From NCBI GenBank assembly GCA_002720935.1, contig PBIV01000059.1:1-33977 (forward strand): a stretch of 33,977 nucleotides of DNA, written 5' to 3'. The notes beneath the pieces were generated by a model that searched no databases, was not told the origin of the DNA, and worked only from the letters and a program-made list of their open reading frames with translations. Numbering within the stretch: position 1 is the first letter of the stretch; every line of letters starts with the position of its first letter. Position numbers and translations under genes: made by a program. The stretch comes from Rickettsiales bacterium (GTDB lineage Bacteria; Pseudomonadota; Alphaproteobacteria; Micavibrionales; GCA-2720935). Positions 18,054 through 28,160 of the stretch are shown here, one piece after another.

Positions 18054-18704
18054 TTGAGTAAAAACGACAGTAAAATTTCTAAATCTTTAGCAAAGTATAA
18101 AAGGCAAGTTCTTAACCATGTGCTTGAGACGTCGCCTGATCATTTAGAAATCTTTGAAAAATTCTTAGAAAACCCAAATAACATCAAAATGATTAAAAAA
18201 ATGGCTCTTGCAAATGCGCGAGCTAGTTTTTCTGATGAAGTCAAAGTTATGCGCACAGGGCAAGCCGTTAATTCTGTTGCAACAGGTGTTATTGAGGCCA
18301 ATTTAGGCTTATTTGATTTTGCCAAGTCCGAAGTCGAAATTATGAATTACAAAGAAGAAGAATGTAACAAGCAGATGCAAAGCATTGTTGGCCTTATGGT
18401 GGCAACGATTAAATCTGGCAAGAATTCAATTGATACAAGTCTTTTAACAGATGGCAGCTTTAAAGCAGATGCGTTAAAAAATTTTGAAGATAGCTGGAAA
18501 GAGGTTATGGATAAGCATGTTGCAGCAAACCACAAAAAACATTTTTTGAATTTTTATAATCAGCATTCAAGACCACAGCCCCGTACTGGACAAATTCTAA
18601 TTGCGGCTAAACCACGAAGCCATAAAGTGCACATTATGAGCTCAAGCCATTTAAGACCAAGCAGAATGAAACATCACAATCCTGCATATGCGGCGTTCAT
18701 TTAA
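18054..18704 (+). CDS. Hypothetical protein (TTG start)
   Basis: 216-aa ORF, SD-like AAGGGGCAGG upstream; basic, His/Ser-rich C-terminus. Confidence 0.6.
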   Translation: MSKNDSKISKSLAKYKRQVLNHVLETSPDHLEIFEKFLENPNNIKMIKKMALANARASFSDEVKVMRTGQAVNSVATGVIEANLGLFDFAKSEVEIMNYKEEECNKQMQSIVGLMVATIKSGKNSIDTSLLTDGSFKADALKNFEDSWKEVMDKHVAANHKKHFLNFYNQHSRPQPRTGQILIAAKPRSHKVHIMSSSHLRPSRMKHHNPAYAAFI

Positions 18705-18821
18705 AATTTAAACAATCCACATTTGATAAACCAGATTTTTATTATCAAGCCCTTGATCTAAAACAAGAGATACCTATATCTTTTTTAGAAACAAAGTTTA
18801 ATTGATGAAAAATGTGAGAAA

Positions 18822-19481
18822 ATGGCAAAATTACAAAAAGAAATTGATGATTTTCCAAATAATCTTCGCTTATTTCCTTTAAGCAATGTCTTATTGTTAC
18901 CCAACGGGAATCTTCCTTTAAATATTTTTGAGCCACGTTACATTGAAATGGTTGATGATGCTTTGCGCACAGATCGCCTGATCGGTATGATCCAATATGC
19001 ACCCCATGCAAAAGAGGGTGATGCCGACCTTTATAAGATTGGCTGTGCAGGTCGTATTACCTCTTTTGAAGAAACCGATGATGGGCGCTATATCATTAAT
19101 TTATCTGGACTATGTCGCTTTGAAATTAATGATGAGTTAGACACCATCAAACCTTATAGGCAGTTTTCTGTTACATGGGATAAACATCACAACGATCTAT
19201 CAAGCCAAGATGCTTATTTTAAGAATAGAAATGCGGTGTTAGATTCCTTAAAGCAGTATTTTGAACGTCAAAACATGATTTGTGATTGGGAGGTTGTGAA
19301 ACAAACAACTGATGCAAAATTAATCACGCTCTTATCAATGATTTGCCCTTTTTCAGCCCATGAGAAACAAGCCCTTTTAGAAGCAGACACACCATGTTGC
19401 CGTGCTGATATGCTTTTTTCTTTGCTTGAGATGGAAGCGATACTTGACTGTAACCTAAAAACAGACCAATCTAAACACTAA
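18822..19481 (+). CDS. LON N-terminal (substrate-binding) domain protein, no protease domain
   Basis: 'LRLFPLSNVLLLPNGNLPLNIFEPRYIEMVDDALRTDRLIGMIQ' is the LON-N signature; 219 aa only. Confidence 0.88.
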   Translation: MAKLQKEIDDFPNNLRLFPLSNVLLLPNGNLPLNIFEPRYIEMVDDALRTDRLIGMIQYAPHAKEGDADLYKIGCAGRITSFEETDDGRYIINLSGLCRFEINDELDTIKPYRQFSVTWDKHHNDLSSQDAYFKNRNAVLDSLKQYFERQNMICDWEVVKQTTDAKLITLLSMICPFSAHEKQALLEADTPCCRADMLFSLLEMEAILDCNLKTDQSKH

Positions 19482-19513
19482 TTTTTTTTAAATAGAATAG
19501 AGAAAGTTTTTTT

Positions 19514-20548
19514 ATGGGTTACACGGAAAGCGCTTGGTTTTTCAAGTCCGATGGCAAGGCTGAAAAAATGGATATTCCCAAGCTTAAAGAAAATATTGAA
19601 ACTGCCTTTTCAACATCATCATTTATTTGGCTTCATTTGGACTTTACCAAAAGTTTAAGTGCGGAGATGATGCATCTCTTGCGTTTAAGCCCTGCTGTTA
19701 AAGACACGCTTTTATCACAAACAACGCGCCCACGTTTTGAAAATGTTGATGATAATTCGTATCTTTTGGTTTTGCGCGGTGTGAACTTAATTGATCCAGA
19801 CCATCCACATGACATGATTTCTTTGCGCTGTTATGCTTCAAAAGACATTTTGATTACAACTGGCCACCGCCAGCTGAAAACAATTTTAGAGATTTCAGAT
19901 GCGATTGAAAACGGCGAAAAAACATTTACAAACCCGCATCATATTTGTGCTGAAATCGTGAAAAAATTAGCCGAAAAAATGGCACCTGTCTTTGCCGAGA
20001 TCGAAGATGAGGTTGATGATTTTGAGCTTCTTAACCTTAATCAAGATGCAAATAGTGCGGATTCAGGGTCTAGAAAATATATAAAAGATTTAAGGCTACA
20101 AACCCTTCATTTACGTCGCTATATTTTCCCACAAAAAGAAGCTTTGGTGCAGTATTTAGACTTTCTAAACCGTGTGTTTGGTTTTGGCGAATATTATGAA
20201 GTTAAGCAATCTATTGATGACCATAGGCGCTATATTGAAGATATTGATCTTACACGAGAACGCTTAAACCTTCTCGATCAAGAAATCGTCGCCCTTATTT
20301 CTGAGCGCATGAATAACAATCTTTATGTTCTCTCAATCGTCTCCTTGATCTTCCTTCCCCTTGGCTTTTTAACTGGCTTATTCGGAATTAATGTGGGTGG
20401 CATGCCGATGACAGAAGATGATATGGGCTTTTGGATTGTTTGTATAATTTGCGCAGTTTTAGCTATTGTTCAATTTATCTTCCTTGTAAAGATGGGCTGG
20501 ATCAATTGGGGCGGTAAACCACCATTGGAGAGACAAGATCATGAGTAA
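19514..20548 (+). CDS. CorA/ZntB family divalent cation transporter
   Basis: 344 aa; C-terminal two TM segments with 'SLIFLPLGFLTGLFGINVGGMP', i.e. the GxN motif as GIN. Confidence 0.9.
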   Translation: MGYTESAWFFKSDGKAEKMDIPKLKENIETAFSTSSFIWLHLDFTKSLSAEMMHLLRLSPAVKDTLLSQTTRPRFENVDDNSYLLVLRGVNLIDPDHPHDMISLRCYASKDILITTGHRQLKTILEISDAIENGEKTFTNPHHICAEIVKKLAEKMAPVFAEIEDEVDDFELLNLNQDANSADSGSRKYIKDLRLQTLHLRRYIFPQKEALVQYLDFLNRVFGFGEYYEVKQSIDDHRRYIEDIDLTRERLNLLDQEIVALISERMNNNLYVLSIVSLIFLPLGFLTGLFGINVGGMPMTEDDMGFWIVCIICAVLAIVQFIFLVKMGWINWGGKPPLERQDHE

Positions 20549-20756
20549 TGAGCAATCAAAAAAAGAAGAAAAACGTATCCCGCGCTATTTATTAGAAGTG
20601 CTTGCCTGCCCCGTCACTAAGACAGATCTGATTTATGAGCCAGACAATAATCGCTTGATCAGCAAGAGCGCAGGCCTTATTTTTGAGATTAAAGATGGTG
20701 TTCCAGATATGCGTGTTGACCATGCAAAGCCTTATCATGATGAAGGGGATAAGTAG
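20541..20756 (+). CDS. Trm112 family protein
   Basis: 'LLEVLACPVTKTDLIYEPDNNRLISKSAGLIFEIKDGVPDM'; starts 8 nt inside the CorA-like ORF. Confidence 0.9.
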   Translation: MSNEQSKKEEKRIPRYLLEVLACPVTKTDLIYEPDNNRLISKSAGLIFEIKDGVPDMRVDHAKPYHDEGDK

Positions 20757-20761
20757 CTCAG

Positions 20762-21085
20762 ATGTCTACCCAGTCCGCCAGTAAAGATCAAGCGCCTTGG
20801 CCGCTCTCTATTCAATATTCAAAATCTAAAAAAAGATTATTTGTAAGCTATGATAATGGGCAAGAGGTTTCAATTACGGCTGAACGCCTTCGTGTTGAAT
20901 CCCCCTCTGCAGAAGTACAAGGTCACCACCCAAGCGAGAAAAAAATCATCAAGAATAAAGAAAATGTCACAATCACAGATATGCAGGCGGTTGGGAATTA
21001 TGCCGTACGCCTAATTTTTGATGATGGGCATTCAAGCGGGCTTTATACATGGCCATATCTTTATGAATTAGCCCAAAAGCAATAA
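20762..21085 (+). CDS. DUF971 (gamma-butyrobetaine hydroxylase-like N-terminal) domain protein
   Basis: 'PWPLSIQYSKSKKRLFVSYDNGQEVSITAERLRVESPSAEVQGH...AVGNYAVRLIFDDGHSSGLYTWPYLYEL'. Confidence 0.9.
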   Translation: MSTQSASKDQAPWPLSIQYSKSKKRLFVSYDNGQEVSITAERLRVESPSAEVQGHHPSEKKIIKNKENVTITDMQAVGNYAVRLIFDDGHSSGLYTWPYLYELAQKQ

Positions 21086-21098
21086 AAGAGACAGCATC

Positions 21099-21914
21099 AT
21101 GAAAACTATTTTGAAAATCGCTATATCTCTGGTTTTTCTCTATGTTTTCTTATGTTCTTTACTGTTTATTTTTCAACGAGACTTGCTCTATCATCCTGCC
21201 AAAGAAAAGATTGTGATCGAGCCGCACTTAAAACAATATGGCGGTGAGTTTACGTACCAAGTAAATGGCATACCGTTTAAAGGACACCTCTTCCCACCTT
21301 TAAAAGAAAATGGCTGTCTGTTTATCTACTTTCATGGCAATGCGCATCATGCAGGCTCAAGATTTGATGATATTTCAATCGTAATGAATGAAGGCCATGG
21401 CTTTTTCATGCCTGGATATCCAGCTTATGGAGAGAATGAAGGAGAACTATCAAAAGAGGCGATTTTGAACGCTGCGCGTTCCTCGATCACGGCTATTTTA
21501 AAAACAGGCTTAATCAAGGAAGATAAAATTATTTTAACTGGGGAATCTCTTGGCACTGGCGTTGCAACGCAAATGGCGACCGAATTTAACAGTGCGGGCC
21601 TTATCTTAAAATCCCCTTATTACAGCCTCAGCGAGACAGCAAAATACCATTATCCAATTTTCCCCGTTGAAACCCTTTTAAAAGATAAATTTGAAGTTGG
21701 CCCTCTCTTAAGTCAAGTTGATGAGCCTTTGTTTATCGCCCATGGCGGCGAGGACAGAGTAATCCCATTGTCCCAAGCCTTGAAAAGCTATAAAGCCCAT
21801 CAGGGCAAAAAACAAATGATGACATTAGAGACAAGCCATCATAATGATATCTATTGGCAGAATTTCTATCCGCAAGCAATTGGCTTCATAAATGATGCCA
21901 ATGAAAAAGATTAA
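21099..21914 (+). CDS. Alpha/beta hydrolase, N-terminal membrane anchor
   Basis: N-terminal hydrophobic segment; 'FIYFHGNAHHAGSR', nucleophile elbow 'GESLGTG', 'PLFIAHGGEDRVIPLSQA'. Confidence 0.88.
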   Translation: MKTILKIAISLVFLYVFLCSLLFIFQRDLLYHPAKEKIVIEPHLKQYGGEFTYQVNGIPFKGHLFPPLKENGCLFIYFHGNAHHAGSRFDDISIVMNEGHGFFMPGYPAYGENEGELSKEAILNAARSSITAILKTGLIKEDKIILTGESLGTGVATQMATEFNSAGLILKSPYYSLSETAKYHYPIFPVETLLKDKFEVGPLLSQVDEPLFIAHGGEDRVIPLSQALKSYKAHQGKKQMMTLETSHHNDIYWQNFYPQAIGFINDANEKD

Positions 21915-22070
21915 AACAAAACTTGCGCCCTTTTTAAAACAATGCTATCAATTTTAATCTGATTCTTTTCAGTTTAAGAATCACACCTATCTTACAGACT
22001 TTAAATAAAAAATTATAAATAACGAAGGTTTGATAGTTTCTTTTAATCAATAAAGAAAGAGAGCGCTTTT

Positions 22071-22682
22071 ATGCCTGGATCTAAAGATTTTCAAAATTTA
22101 CAAATTGGCCCAAGACAGGTCCTGCTTCTTGCTGGGATGCTGATTTATGATGTTGCTGAACACCCGACATCACGCGTGCGCCAAAGCCAAAAAACAAACT
22201 TAGAAAACTATAAACAATTTGGAAACCATATCTATCGTGATATTGGAATGATGGGCGTTATTCAAATGAGTGATGAGGAAGTCAAAGAACTTCTTAATGA
22301 ATGTGCAACTGTTATTTCTAGCTTAAAGGACAAATATGGCGATGCGGCAACAGCACGTCAAAAAATGTCACTTGATGCTGCAAGAGGTGCTTGCCTTCTT
22401 CGTATTCAATGGATTGATGCAGGCATCAGCCATTTCAAGAAGAATGAATTAACAGGTGCAGAATCGATCATCACAATTGATAATCGTGAAATTCCACATG
22501 ATCCGACAAAGCATGATTATTTAACTCTTGTCTCTCCGCGCATGGAATTTGAAGTCATCGCGACTGACAGACTTAAAAAAGAAGATGATGAGGTTGAGCC
22601 AGAAAGCAACACACCAAGCGCATCTGAAAAGAAAAGATTCCGCAATCCATTTAGAAAACGCGATAAGAAAAACAAGCTTTAA
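22071..22682 (+). CDS. Hypothetical protein, 203 aa
   Basis: Intact ORF with AAAGAGAG SD-like region; no family recognised. Confidence 0.65.
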   Translation: MPGSKDFQNLQIGPRQVLLLAGMLIYDVAEHPTSRVRQSQKTNLENYKQFGNHIYRDIGMMGVIQMSDEEVKELLNECATVISSLKDKYGDAATARQKMSLDAARGACLLRIQWIDAGISHFKKNELTGAESIITIDNREIPHDPTKHDYLTLVSPRMEFEVIATDRLKKEDDEVEPESNTPSASEKKRFRNPFRKRDKKNKL

Positions 22683-22712
22683 TCTTGTTTTATAATTTAA
22701 GTATTTATAAAG

Positions 22713-22741
22713 GCCCTTCTTAAAATTAGAGGGGCTTTTTT
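22713..22741. terminator. Terminator between convergent genes (22071 ORF and mrdB)
   Basis: gcccttct-taaaatt-agaggggc stem followed by a T run on +; A-rich on the other side. Confidence 0.6.
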
Positions 22742-22753
22742 ATAGTCGGTTTA

Positions 22754-23902
22754 TTAGATAAAGCGCGGGATTTTTATATCTCTATGGCAGTAAACATTCA
22801 TTATAAGCCCAAAAGAAATCATAGAAGTTAACATCACAGTTCCCCCATATGAAATCAGCGGTAATGGCACCCCAACAACTGGCATTAAGCCCATAACCAT
22901 GGCGATATTAATAAAGATATAAAGCGAGAAATTAATCGTTAAGCCGAGCGCTAAAAGACGACCAAAATGATGCCGTGCTCGAAGCGCAATTAAAAACCCA
23001 TAAAGAAAAATAAGCGCAAATAAACCAAGCAATACAATACCGCCCGTTAGCCCCCACTCTTCCGCCAATAATGTAAAGATAAAGTCAGTTTGTTTTTCTG
23101 GTAAGAAATTTAAATGGCTTTGTGTGCCTTTTAAAAACCCTTTACCACCAATCCCACCTGATCCAAGGGCGATTTTAGACTGCATAATGTGATAACCAGA
23201 ACCAAGCGGGTCAGCCTCAGGATTTAGAAAAGTTAAAATGCGTTTTTTTTGATATTCATGTAAAAATTGCCAAGCAATAGGAATAGAAGCAAGGGCAATA
23301 ACGCCCGCCCCTACAAATTTCCACCAGCGCACACCGCCTAAAAACATTACAAGCGTGCCCCCAACTGCAATCATGAGAGCGGTTCCCAAATCAGGCTGTA
23401 GTAAGACCAAACCAACAGGCGCCCCAATAATCAGCATCGGAATAATCAAAGCGCGCCAACGCTTCACTTCTTCTAGTGCGATTGAATGATAATATTTTGC
23501 GAGTGCCATAATGACACCAATCTTCATAACTTCAGATGGTTGCAAACGGATAACCCCTAAATTAATCCAGCGTTGCGCCCCCATTCCTATATCGCCCATA
23601 ATCTCCACAGCGAGGAGTAACATAAACGCCACGAAATAGGCTGGATAGGCAAGCCTAAACCAAACCCTAAGATCGATTAGCGCAATCGCAATCATCGGGA
23701 TTAAGATAATAGCAAAACGGATAATATGGCGCTCTGCCCATGGCTGAGCCGTGCCCCCGCCCGCTGAATACAGGGCTAAATACCCGATACCTGCGACAAG
23801 AATAATCAGCAAAACCAACCCCCAATTCATTGAGCGCAGTTTTTCAGATAGAGGAATATACCCTTCTCTTGTACTTAGCGATGATGAAACACCAAATAGC
23901 AT
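22754..23902 (-). CDS. mrdB: Rod shape-determining protein RodA (SEDS glycosyltransferase)
   Basis: 382 aa, polytopic; 'RWINLGVIRLQPSEVMKIGVIMALA', 'LVLLQPDLGTALM', 'GVPLPLISYGGTVMLTSM'. Confidence 0.97.
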   Translation of the reverse strand: MLFGVSSSLSTREGYIPLSEKLRSMNWGLVLLIILVAGIGYLALYSAGGGTAQPWAERHIIRFAIILIPMIAIALIDLRVWFRLAYPAYFVAFMLLLAVEIMGDIGMGAQRWINLGVIRLQPSEVMKIGVIMALAKYYHSIALEEVKRWRALIIPMLIIGAPVGLVLLQPDLGTALMIAVGGTLVMFLGGVRWWKFVGAGVIALASIPIAWQFLHEYQKKRILTFLNPEADPLGSGYHIMQSKIALGSGGIGGKGFLKGTQSHLNFLPEKQTDFIFTLLAEEWGLTGGIVLLGLFALIFLYGFLIALRARHHFGRLLALGLTINFSLYIFINIAMVMGLMPVVGVPLPLISYGGTVMLTSMISFGLIMNVYCHRDIKIPRFI

Positions 23903-23904
23903 TG

Positions 23905-25761
23905 TTATCCTTTTTTCAAATCACTTTCTTTTTTAACATTCATTGTCATGGCTTTGGTTAATAAATTGCGTGCAATCGGGGCTGCTGCTGCCGATCCACT
24001 TTCCCCGTGCTCAACCACAACCGCACATACATAATCTGGGTTTTTCAACGGCGCATAGCCAACAAATAAAGCATGGTGGCGCAATCGCCATGGTAAATCT
24101 TTTTGACTAAAACCATCAAGGCGATCTTGGCGACTAATCCGTCTAACCTGCGCTGTTCCCGTTTTCCCACCAAAAAGTAGATTTGGATTTTCATTCATAT
24201 GACGGTGTGCCGTGCCTTGTGTATGGTTAACCGCACGCCTCATGCCTGTTCTGATCAAATCCAAATGTTTTTGATCCACATCCAAGCGTGGCCAGTTTTG
24301 ATGCGGCGCTTGAACAGGTACACGCCCATTCACTTCTTTTAAAATTGACGGTCTTACCGCAAACCCACCATTAACAAGTCGTGCCGTCATTGTTGCCAAT
24401 TGTAACGGTGTGCTTTGCAAATAACCCTGCCCGATTGAGGCCAAAACGGTCTCTCCAGTGCGCCATGTTTGACCGTGATGGGACAGCTTCCATTCTTTTG
24501 TTGGTACCAGACCCGGTCTGACATTGGCAATATCAAGCGGTAAGATTTGTCCAAGCCCTAAGCGTTTAGCCATATTGGCAATATTTTGAATACCGACCAA
24601 AACAGAGATTTCATAAAAGAAAACATCACAAGATTGTGATAATGCCTCAACCAAATCCATACGCCCATGGCCTTGCTTTTTCCAACAGTGGAAACGGTGA
24701 TCCGCCATATCCAAATGGCCGGGGCAATAAAATGTTGTATTGCGATCGATAACGCCTGCTTCTAACGCCGCAAGTGCTGTTACCATTTTAAAGGTTGAAC
24801 CAGGGGGATATTGCCCTGCGATTGCCTTATTGGTTAGCGGTTTTGCAGGATTATTTAACAAACGCTCCCAATCATTGGCTGAGATTCGCGTTGAAAACAT
24901 ATTGGGGTCAAATGACGGGCTTGAGGCAAGCGCATAAAGCGCGCCATTATTCGCATTCATCACAACAGCAGAGGCGCTTTTTTCCTGATCCAGTTGCTTT
25001 TGTGTATAGGCCTGAAAATCGGCATCAATTGTTAAATCAACCGTAGCCCCCTTTTGACCAAAGTCTTTTTCTAAGGTGCGAACAATGCGCCCTCTGGCAT
25101 CGACCTCTTTTTTAACGTTTCCCGCACGCCCCCTTAAAATCGGGTCAAGGGCTTTTTCAATGCCAGTCTTCCCAACACGAAAACCCGGCACGGCTAAAAC
25201 AGGGTCGCCTTGATCAAGCTCGGTTCTATTGACCAATCCGACATAGCCGATAAGGTGGGCTGTGGCTTGATCTTTATTATAACTCCTGATCTCGCCCTCC
25301 TCGATAAACAGTCCTGGCAATTCTGGTAAATGAACTTCCACTTTTGCAACCGCGTCCCAATCCAGATTTTCTTTAACCTGAACAGGAACAAAACGTCTTA
25401 CCTTTGATAAATCATTTAAGGTACGATCAATCTCATGATCTTCTAACTCAACGATTTGGCTTAATTTTTCTAATGTTTTTCTTGGGTCTTCTGTTTGTTC
25501 AGCGACGATATTTACACGGAAATTTTGTTTATTATTGGCAAGAATTTTGCCATTTCTATCCCTGATAAGACCTCTAGATGGAGCCATTAAATTCACATTA
25601 ATACGGTTTTGATCAGAAAGTGTTTTATATTTCTGGGCTTCTTTGACCTGAAGATAGCCAAGCCTTGCGCCTAAAAGCCCCAAAAAACCAAGCTTACCCG
25701 CCCCGATTAAGAAAGCGCGTCTTGAAAAGGTTTTATATCGATCCTTATCTCTCTCTAACAT
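23905..25761 (-). CDS. mrdA: Penicillin-binding protein 2
   Basis: 618 aa; 'PPGSTFKM' (SxxK), 'SQSCDVFFYE' (SxD/N-like), 'KTGTAQ' (KTG). Confidence 0.97.
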   Translation of the reverse strand: MLERDKDRYKTFSRRAFLIGAGKLGFLGLLGARLGYLQVKEAQKYKTLSDQNRINVNLMAPSRGLIRDRNGKILANNKQNFRVNIVAEQTEDPRKTLEKLSQIVELEDHEIDRTLNDLSKVRRFVPVQVKENLDWDAVAKVEVHLPELPGLFIEEGEIRSYNKDQATAHLIGYVGLVNRTELDQGDPVLAVPGFRVGKTGIEKALDPILRGRAGNVKKEVDARGRIVRTLEKDFGQKGATVDLTIDADFQAYTQKQLDQEKSASAVVMNANNGALYALASSPSFDPNMFSTRISANDWERLLNNPAKPLTNKAIAGQYPPGSTFKMVTALAALEAGVIDRNTTFYCPGHLDMADHRFHCWKKQGHGRMDLVEALSQSCDVFFYEISVLVGIQNIANMAKRLGLGQILPLDIANVRPGLVPTKEWKLSHHGQTWRTGETVLASIGQGYLQSTPLQLATMTARLVNGGFAVRPSILKEVNGRVPVQAPHQNWPRLDVDQKHLDLIRTGMRRAVNHTQGTAHRHMNENPNLLFGGKTGTAQVRRISRQDRLDGFSQKDLPWRLRHHALFVGYAPLKNPDYVCAVVVEHGESGSAAAAPIARNLLTKAMTMNVKKESDLKKG

Positions 25762-25793
25762 AAAAATTAAGACTTCGTCCTTTATTAGCTTTT

Positions 25794-26297
25794 TTAAGCC
25801 ACAAATTTATGAATTCGCATTAATATATAAGCGATTAATGGATAAAACACACAGCTAAATGCAAAGAAAATAATATAGCTTACAATCGGCATAATTGCGA
25901 CAGAAATCGCCGAGATTATTCCCCACTCGATCAAGAGCTTCACACCACATAACAAACAAAAACAGAGCCATTGCACCGTAAAGCTTTGCGCCAGTAAAAA
26001 GCGCCTTTGTTTTTTAACCACCAAAAACGCCATAATATGAATGATCGGGCTTAGACCCACAGCCGCCCCATGAATAAGATCAACGGTCAATGTTGTTAAG
26101 AAGATCAGTGCAATTGGAAAAAAATCTGGCCTATAAATCGCCCAAAAATAAACAAAGATCAGCAATATATCAGGGCGAATAAACCCTAAACTTGGGATCG
26201 GCATCTGCATGACAGAGATAAACGTGCCCAATACTGCCAGAAAATAAGGCAGTATGAGCTTTATATACCCAGCAAGATCAAAACTTTGTCGCTTCAT
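25794..26297 (-). CDS. mreD: Rod shape-determining protein MreD
   Basis: 167 aa polytopic protein between the mre and mrd genes; 'PSLGFIRPDILLIFVYFWAIYRPDFFPIALIFLTTLTVDLIHGAAVGLSP'. Confidence 0.9.
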   Translation of the reverse strand: MKRQSFDLAGYIKLILPYFLAVLGTFISVMQMPIPSLGFIRPDILLIFVYFWAIYRPDFFPIALIFLTTLTVDLIHGAAVGLSPIIHIMAFLVVKKQRRFLLAQSFTVQWLCFCLLCGVKLLIEWGIISAISVAIMPIVSYIIFFAFSCVFYPLIAYILMRIHKFVA

Positions 26298-26378
26298 AAT
26301 GCTAGGCAGTATAATAAAAAACTATCAATTTAGGTAGTGTTTAATCCACAATGACTAAAATACATATAGGGTGTGATC

Positions 26379-27320
26379 TTACATAGCGTCCATATCTTGC
26401 CCTAAAAGTTTTAAAGTTGCTTTGTGTCTTAGGTGTTTCATACGATTTGTTGCAGGAACACCTGTTTTTATAGGCTTTTGCTGTAATTCAGGAAACACGA
26501 TATTTTTATCAGAGACAGATATGACAACCATATTGCCGCCTTTTTCCACTCGAAGCTCATCACTACTTTCTGAAAAAGCAATATATCCATCATCCGGCTC
26601 AATAAAGCGAATACCATTTGGCTTAGAAGAATCTTTAATAGCTAATTTATGTCCAGGCTGCACATCACATAGTTCTGCCAGTCCTCTGGTTTCAAATAAT
26701 CTTACGATCTGATCTCTATCTTTGGGCTCAATACTTACACGCCCTCTTACCATGCCGCCCCCATCTTTTGGTTTTGCTTTAAGGCCAACCTCATTATAAA
26801 GAAAATATGGTTTACCCATATTATTTCTTTTGACCAAATAGCCCCTATCATCAATTTGGAAAGTGCCTTCTTCAACAGCTTGCTCAAGAGTAGTAACGGC
26901 GTTCATTACTTGATCTTTGTGAGGCTCGCTATAACCTTTAAAACCTCTCATAGTGGCGTTTTTAAAACCACGACGTATGCTCGTATTGTGCATAGTTTCT
27001 CTAATTTCAGTTTTATCTGGATCAAATGGACTAATCATAATTTCTGTTTTAAGTTCTGGAATTGGAACCCTTATATCATCTTGACTGACTTCTAGGTCTT
27101 TAACAAAGCCTTGGATATTATCTTTCCCTACACCAAAGTAACCTATTGTCTGATTTCTAAAATCATCTTTATAAACTAACTGATAAGGTTGCCCATCAAT
27201 CTCGCCATACCTTTCGGCTTCGCGCTTTTTTCTTAGCAAGGCCCTATCTCCCAATCTTCTTGTTTGCTCAAATGAGAAAACATCTTGTTTAAAAATTTTA
27301 TCAAAATCTGCTCTTGCCAT
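26379..27320 (-). CDS. Hypothetical protein, 313 aa, located between mreD and mreC
   Basis: Long intact ORF on the same strand as mre genes; no recognised family. Confidence 0.7.
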   Translation of the reverse strand: MARADFDKIFKQDVFSFEQTRRLGDRALLRKKREAERYGEIDGQPYQLVYKDDFRNQTIGYFGVGKDNIQGFVKDLEVSQDDIRVPIPELKTEIMISPFDPDKTEIRETMHNTSIRRGFKNATMRGFKGYSEPHKDQVMNAVTTLEQAVEEGTFQIDDRGYLVKRNNMGKPYFLYNEVGLKAKPKDGGGMVRGRVSIEPKDRDQIVRLFETRGLAELCDVQPGHKLAIKDSSKPNGIRFIEPDDGYIAFSESSDELRVEKGGNMVVISVSDKNIVFPELQQKPIKTGVPATNRMKHLRHKATLKLLGQDMDAM

Positions 27321-27487
27321 ATACCCTACTATTTCTATTTAATTTACATAATTATAACAAGCGGTGATTTGTTTCGTCAATAAAAATGCGAATAATAATT
27401 ACACATATTAAAAAATTATATAATTTCATTACAAATTATCGAGCGTAGAATCTCCTACTTTGCAGACCATTTTAAAATTTAAAAAAA

Positions 27488-28099
27488 CTAAATTTTTGAT
27501 TTAAGGGTTGGTTTTGGTATATTAGAAGCGCCTTTGATAAGCCCCCATTTCTCAAACCCCTTTTTATCCATGCCAGTGACGCGGGTCTTACCTGGTTTTT
27601 GTTTTAAAACGGCTCCCGGATATAAAAACTGATGATTGGCAGGCACATCATCATCGCCCCAAACGCATTTTAGGCATATAGGCTGATTAACAACCCCAAC
27701 TAAGAGTTTTGCAGGCGGACTTTTCACAAGCGCTTGATCGCCATATTTTGAAATGACATCATAGCCATTTGCCTCCAAATCATCAAACATCAGACGTCCA
27801 CCGTCCTTAGAGGTCGGCACGTAGGTGTCTTCAACACCATTGATAAATAAGGCTTCGCCAATCTTGGCTTCTCTAGGGTAGGTCTCCAAACCGTTTGCAA
27901 AGCGTTGCAAGCCAAAGATTCCTTTTTCACAAACACGGATAACTTTTGTTGGTTTCTTTTGATAAAGAGGTGCTTGCTCAAAATCAAGCTTAGAGACATC
28001 CAAGACAGGACACATATTGCCCTGTGGATCCCGTCTAAACTCGCCTGTAAAGGTAAGCTTAAAATCCTGATCATTAAATTCTGGTATAACACTATCCAT
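27488..28099 (-). CDS. Hypothetical protein, 203 aa, located between mreD and mreC
   Basis: Intact ORF; contains 'QPICLKCVWGDD' (CxxC); no recognised family. Confidence 0.7.
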   Translation of the reverse strand: MDSVIPEFNDQDFKLTFTGEFRRDPQGNMCPVLDVSKLDFEQAPLYQKKPTKVIRVCEKGIFGLQRFANGLETYPREAKIGEALFINGVEDTYVPTSKDGGRLMFDDLEANGYDVISKYGDQALVKSPPAKLLVGVVNQPICLKCVWGDDDVPANHQFLYPGAVLKQKPGKTRVTGMDKKGFEKWGLIKGASNIPKPTLKSKI

Positions 28100-28160
28100 A
28101 GATAATGATTATACATAAAAAATGAGTATTTTTGCTAGTAAATTCGAATGAGGGACGGTT

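Noticed and set aside
18822-19481. Truncated lon protease pseudogene
   Set aside because: Stand-alone LON-N domain proteins are common in Alphaproteobacteria and this ORF is intact with a normal length.
26379-28099. Mobile element or toxin-antitoxin explanation for the two genes inside the mre cluster
   Set aside because: No transposase or integrase, terminal repeats, short overlapping gene structure or toxin motif could be seen.
27790-28116. Minus-strand 108-aa ORF
   Set aside because: Overlaps the 203-aa ORF in another frame, with atypical composition.
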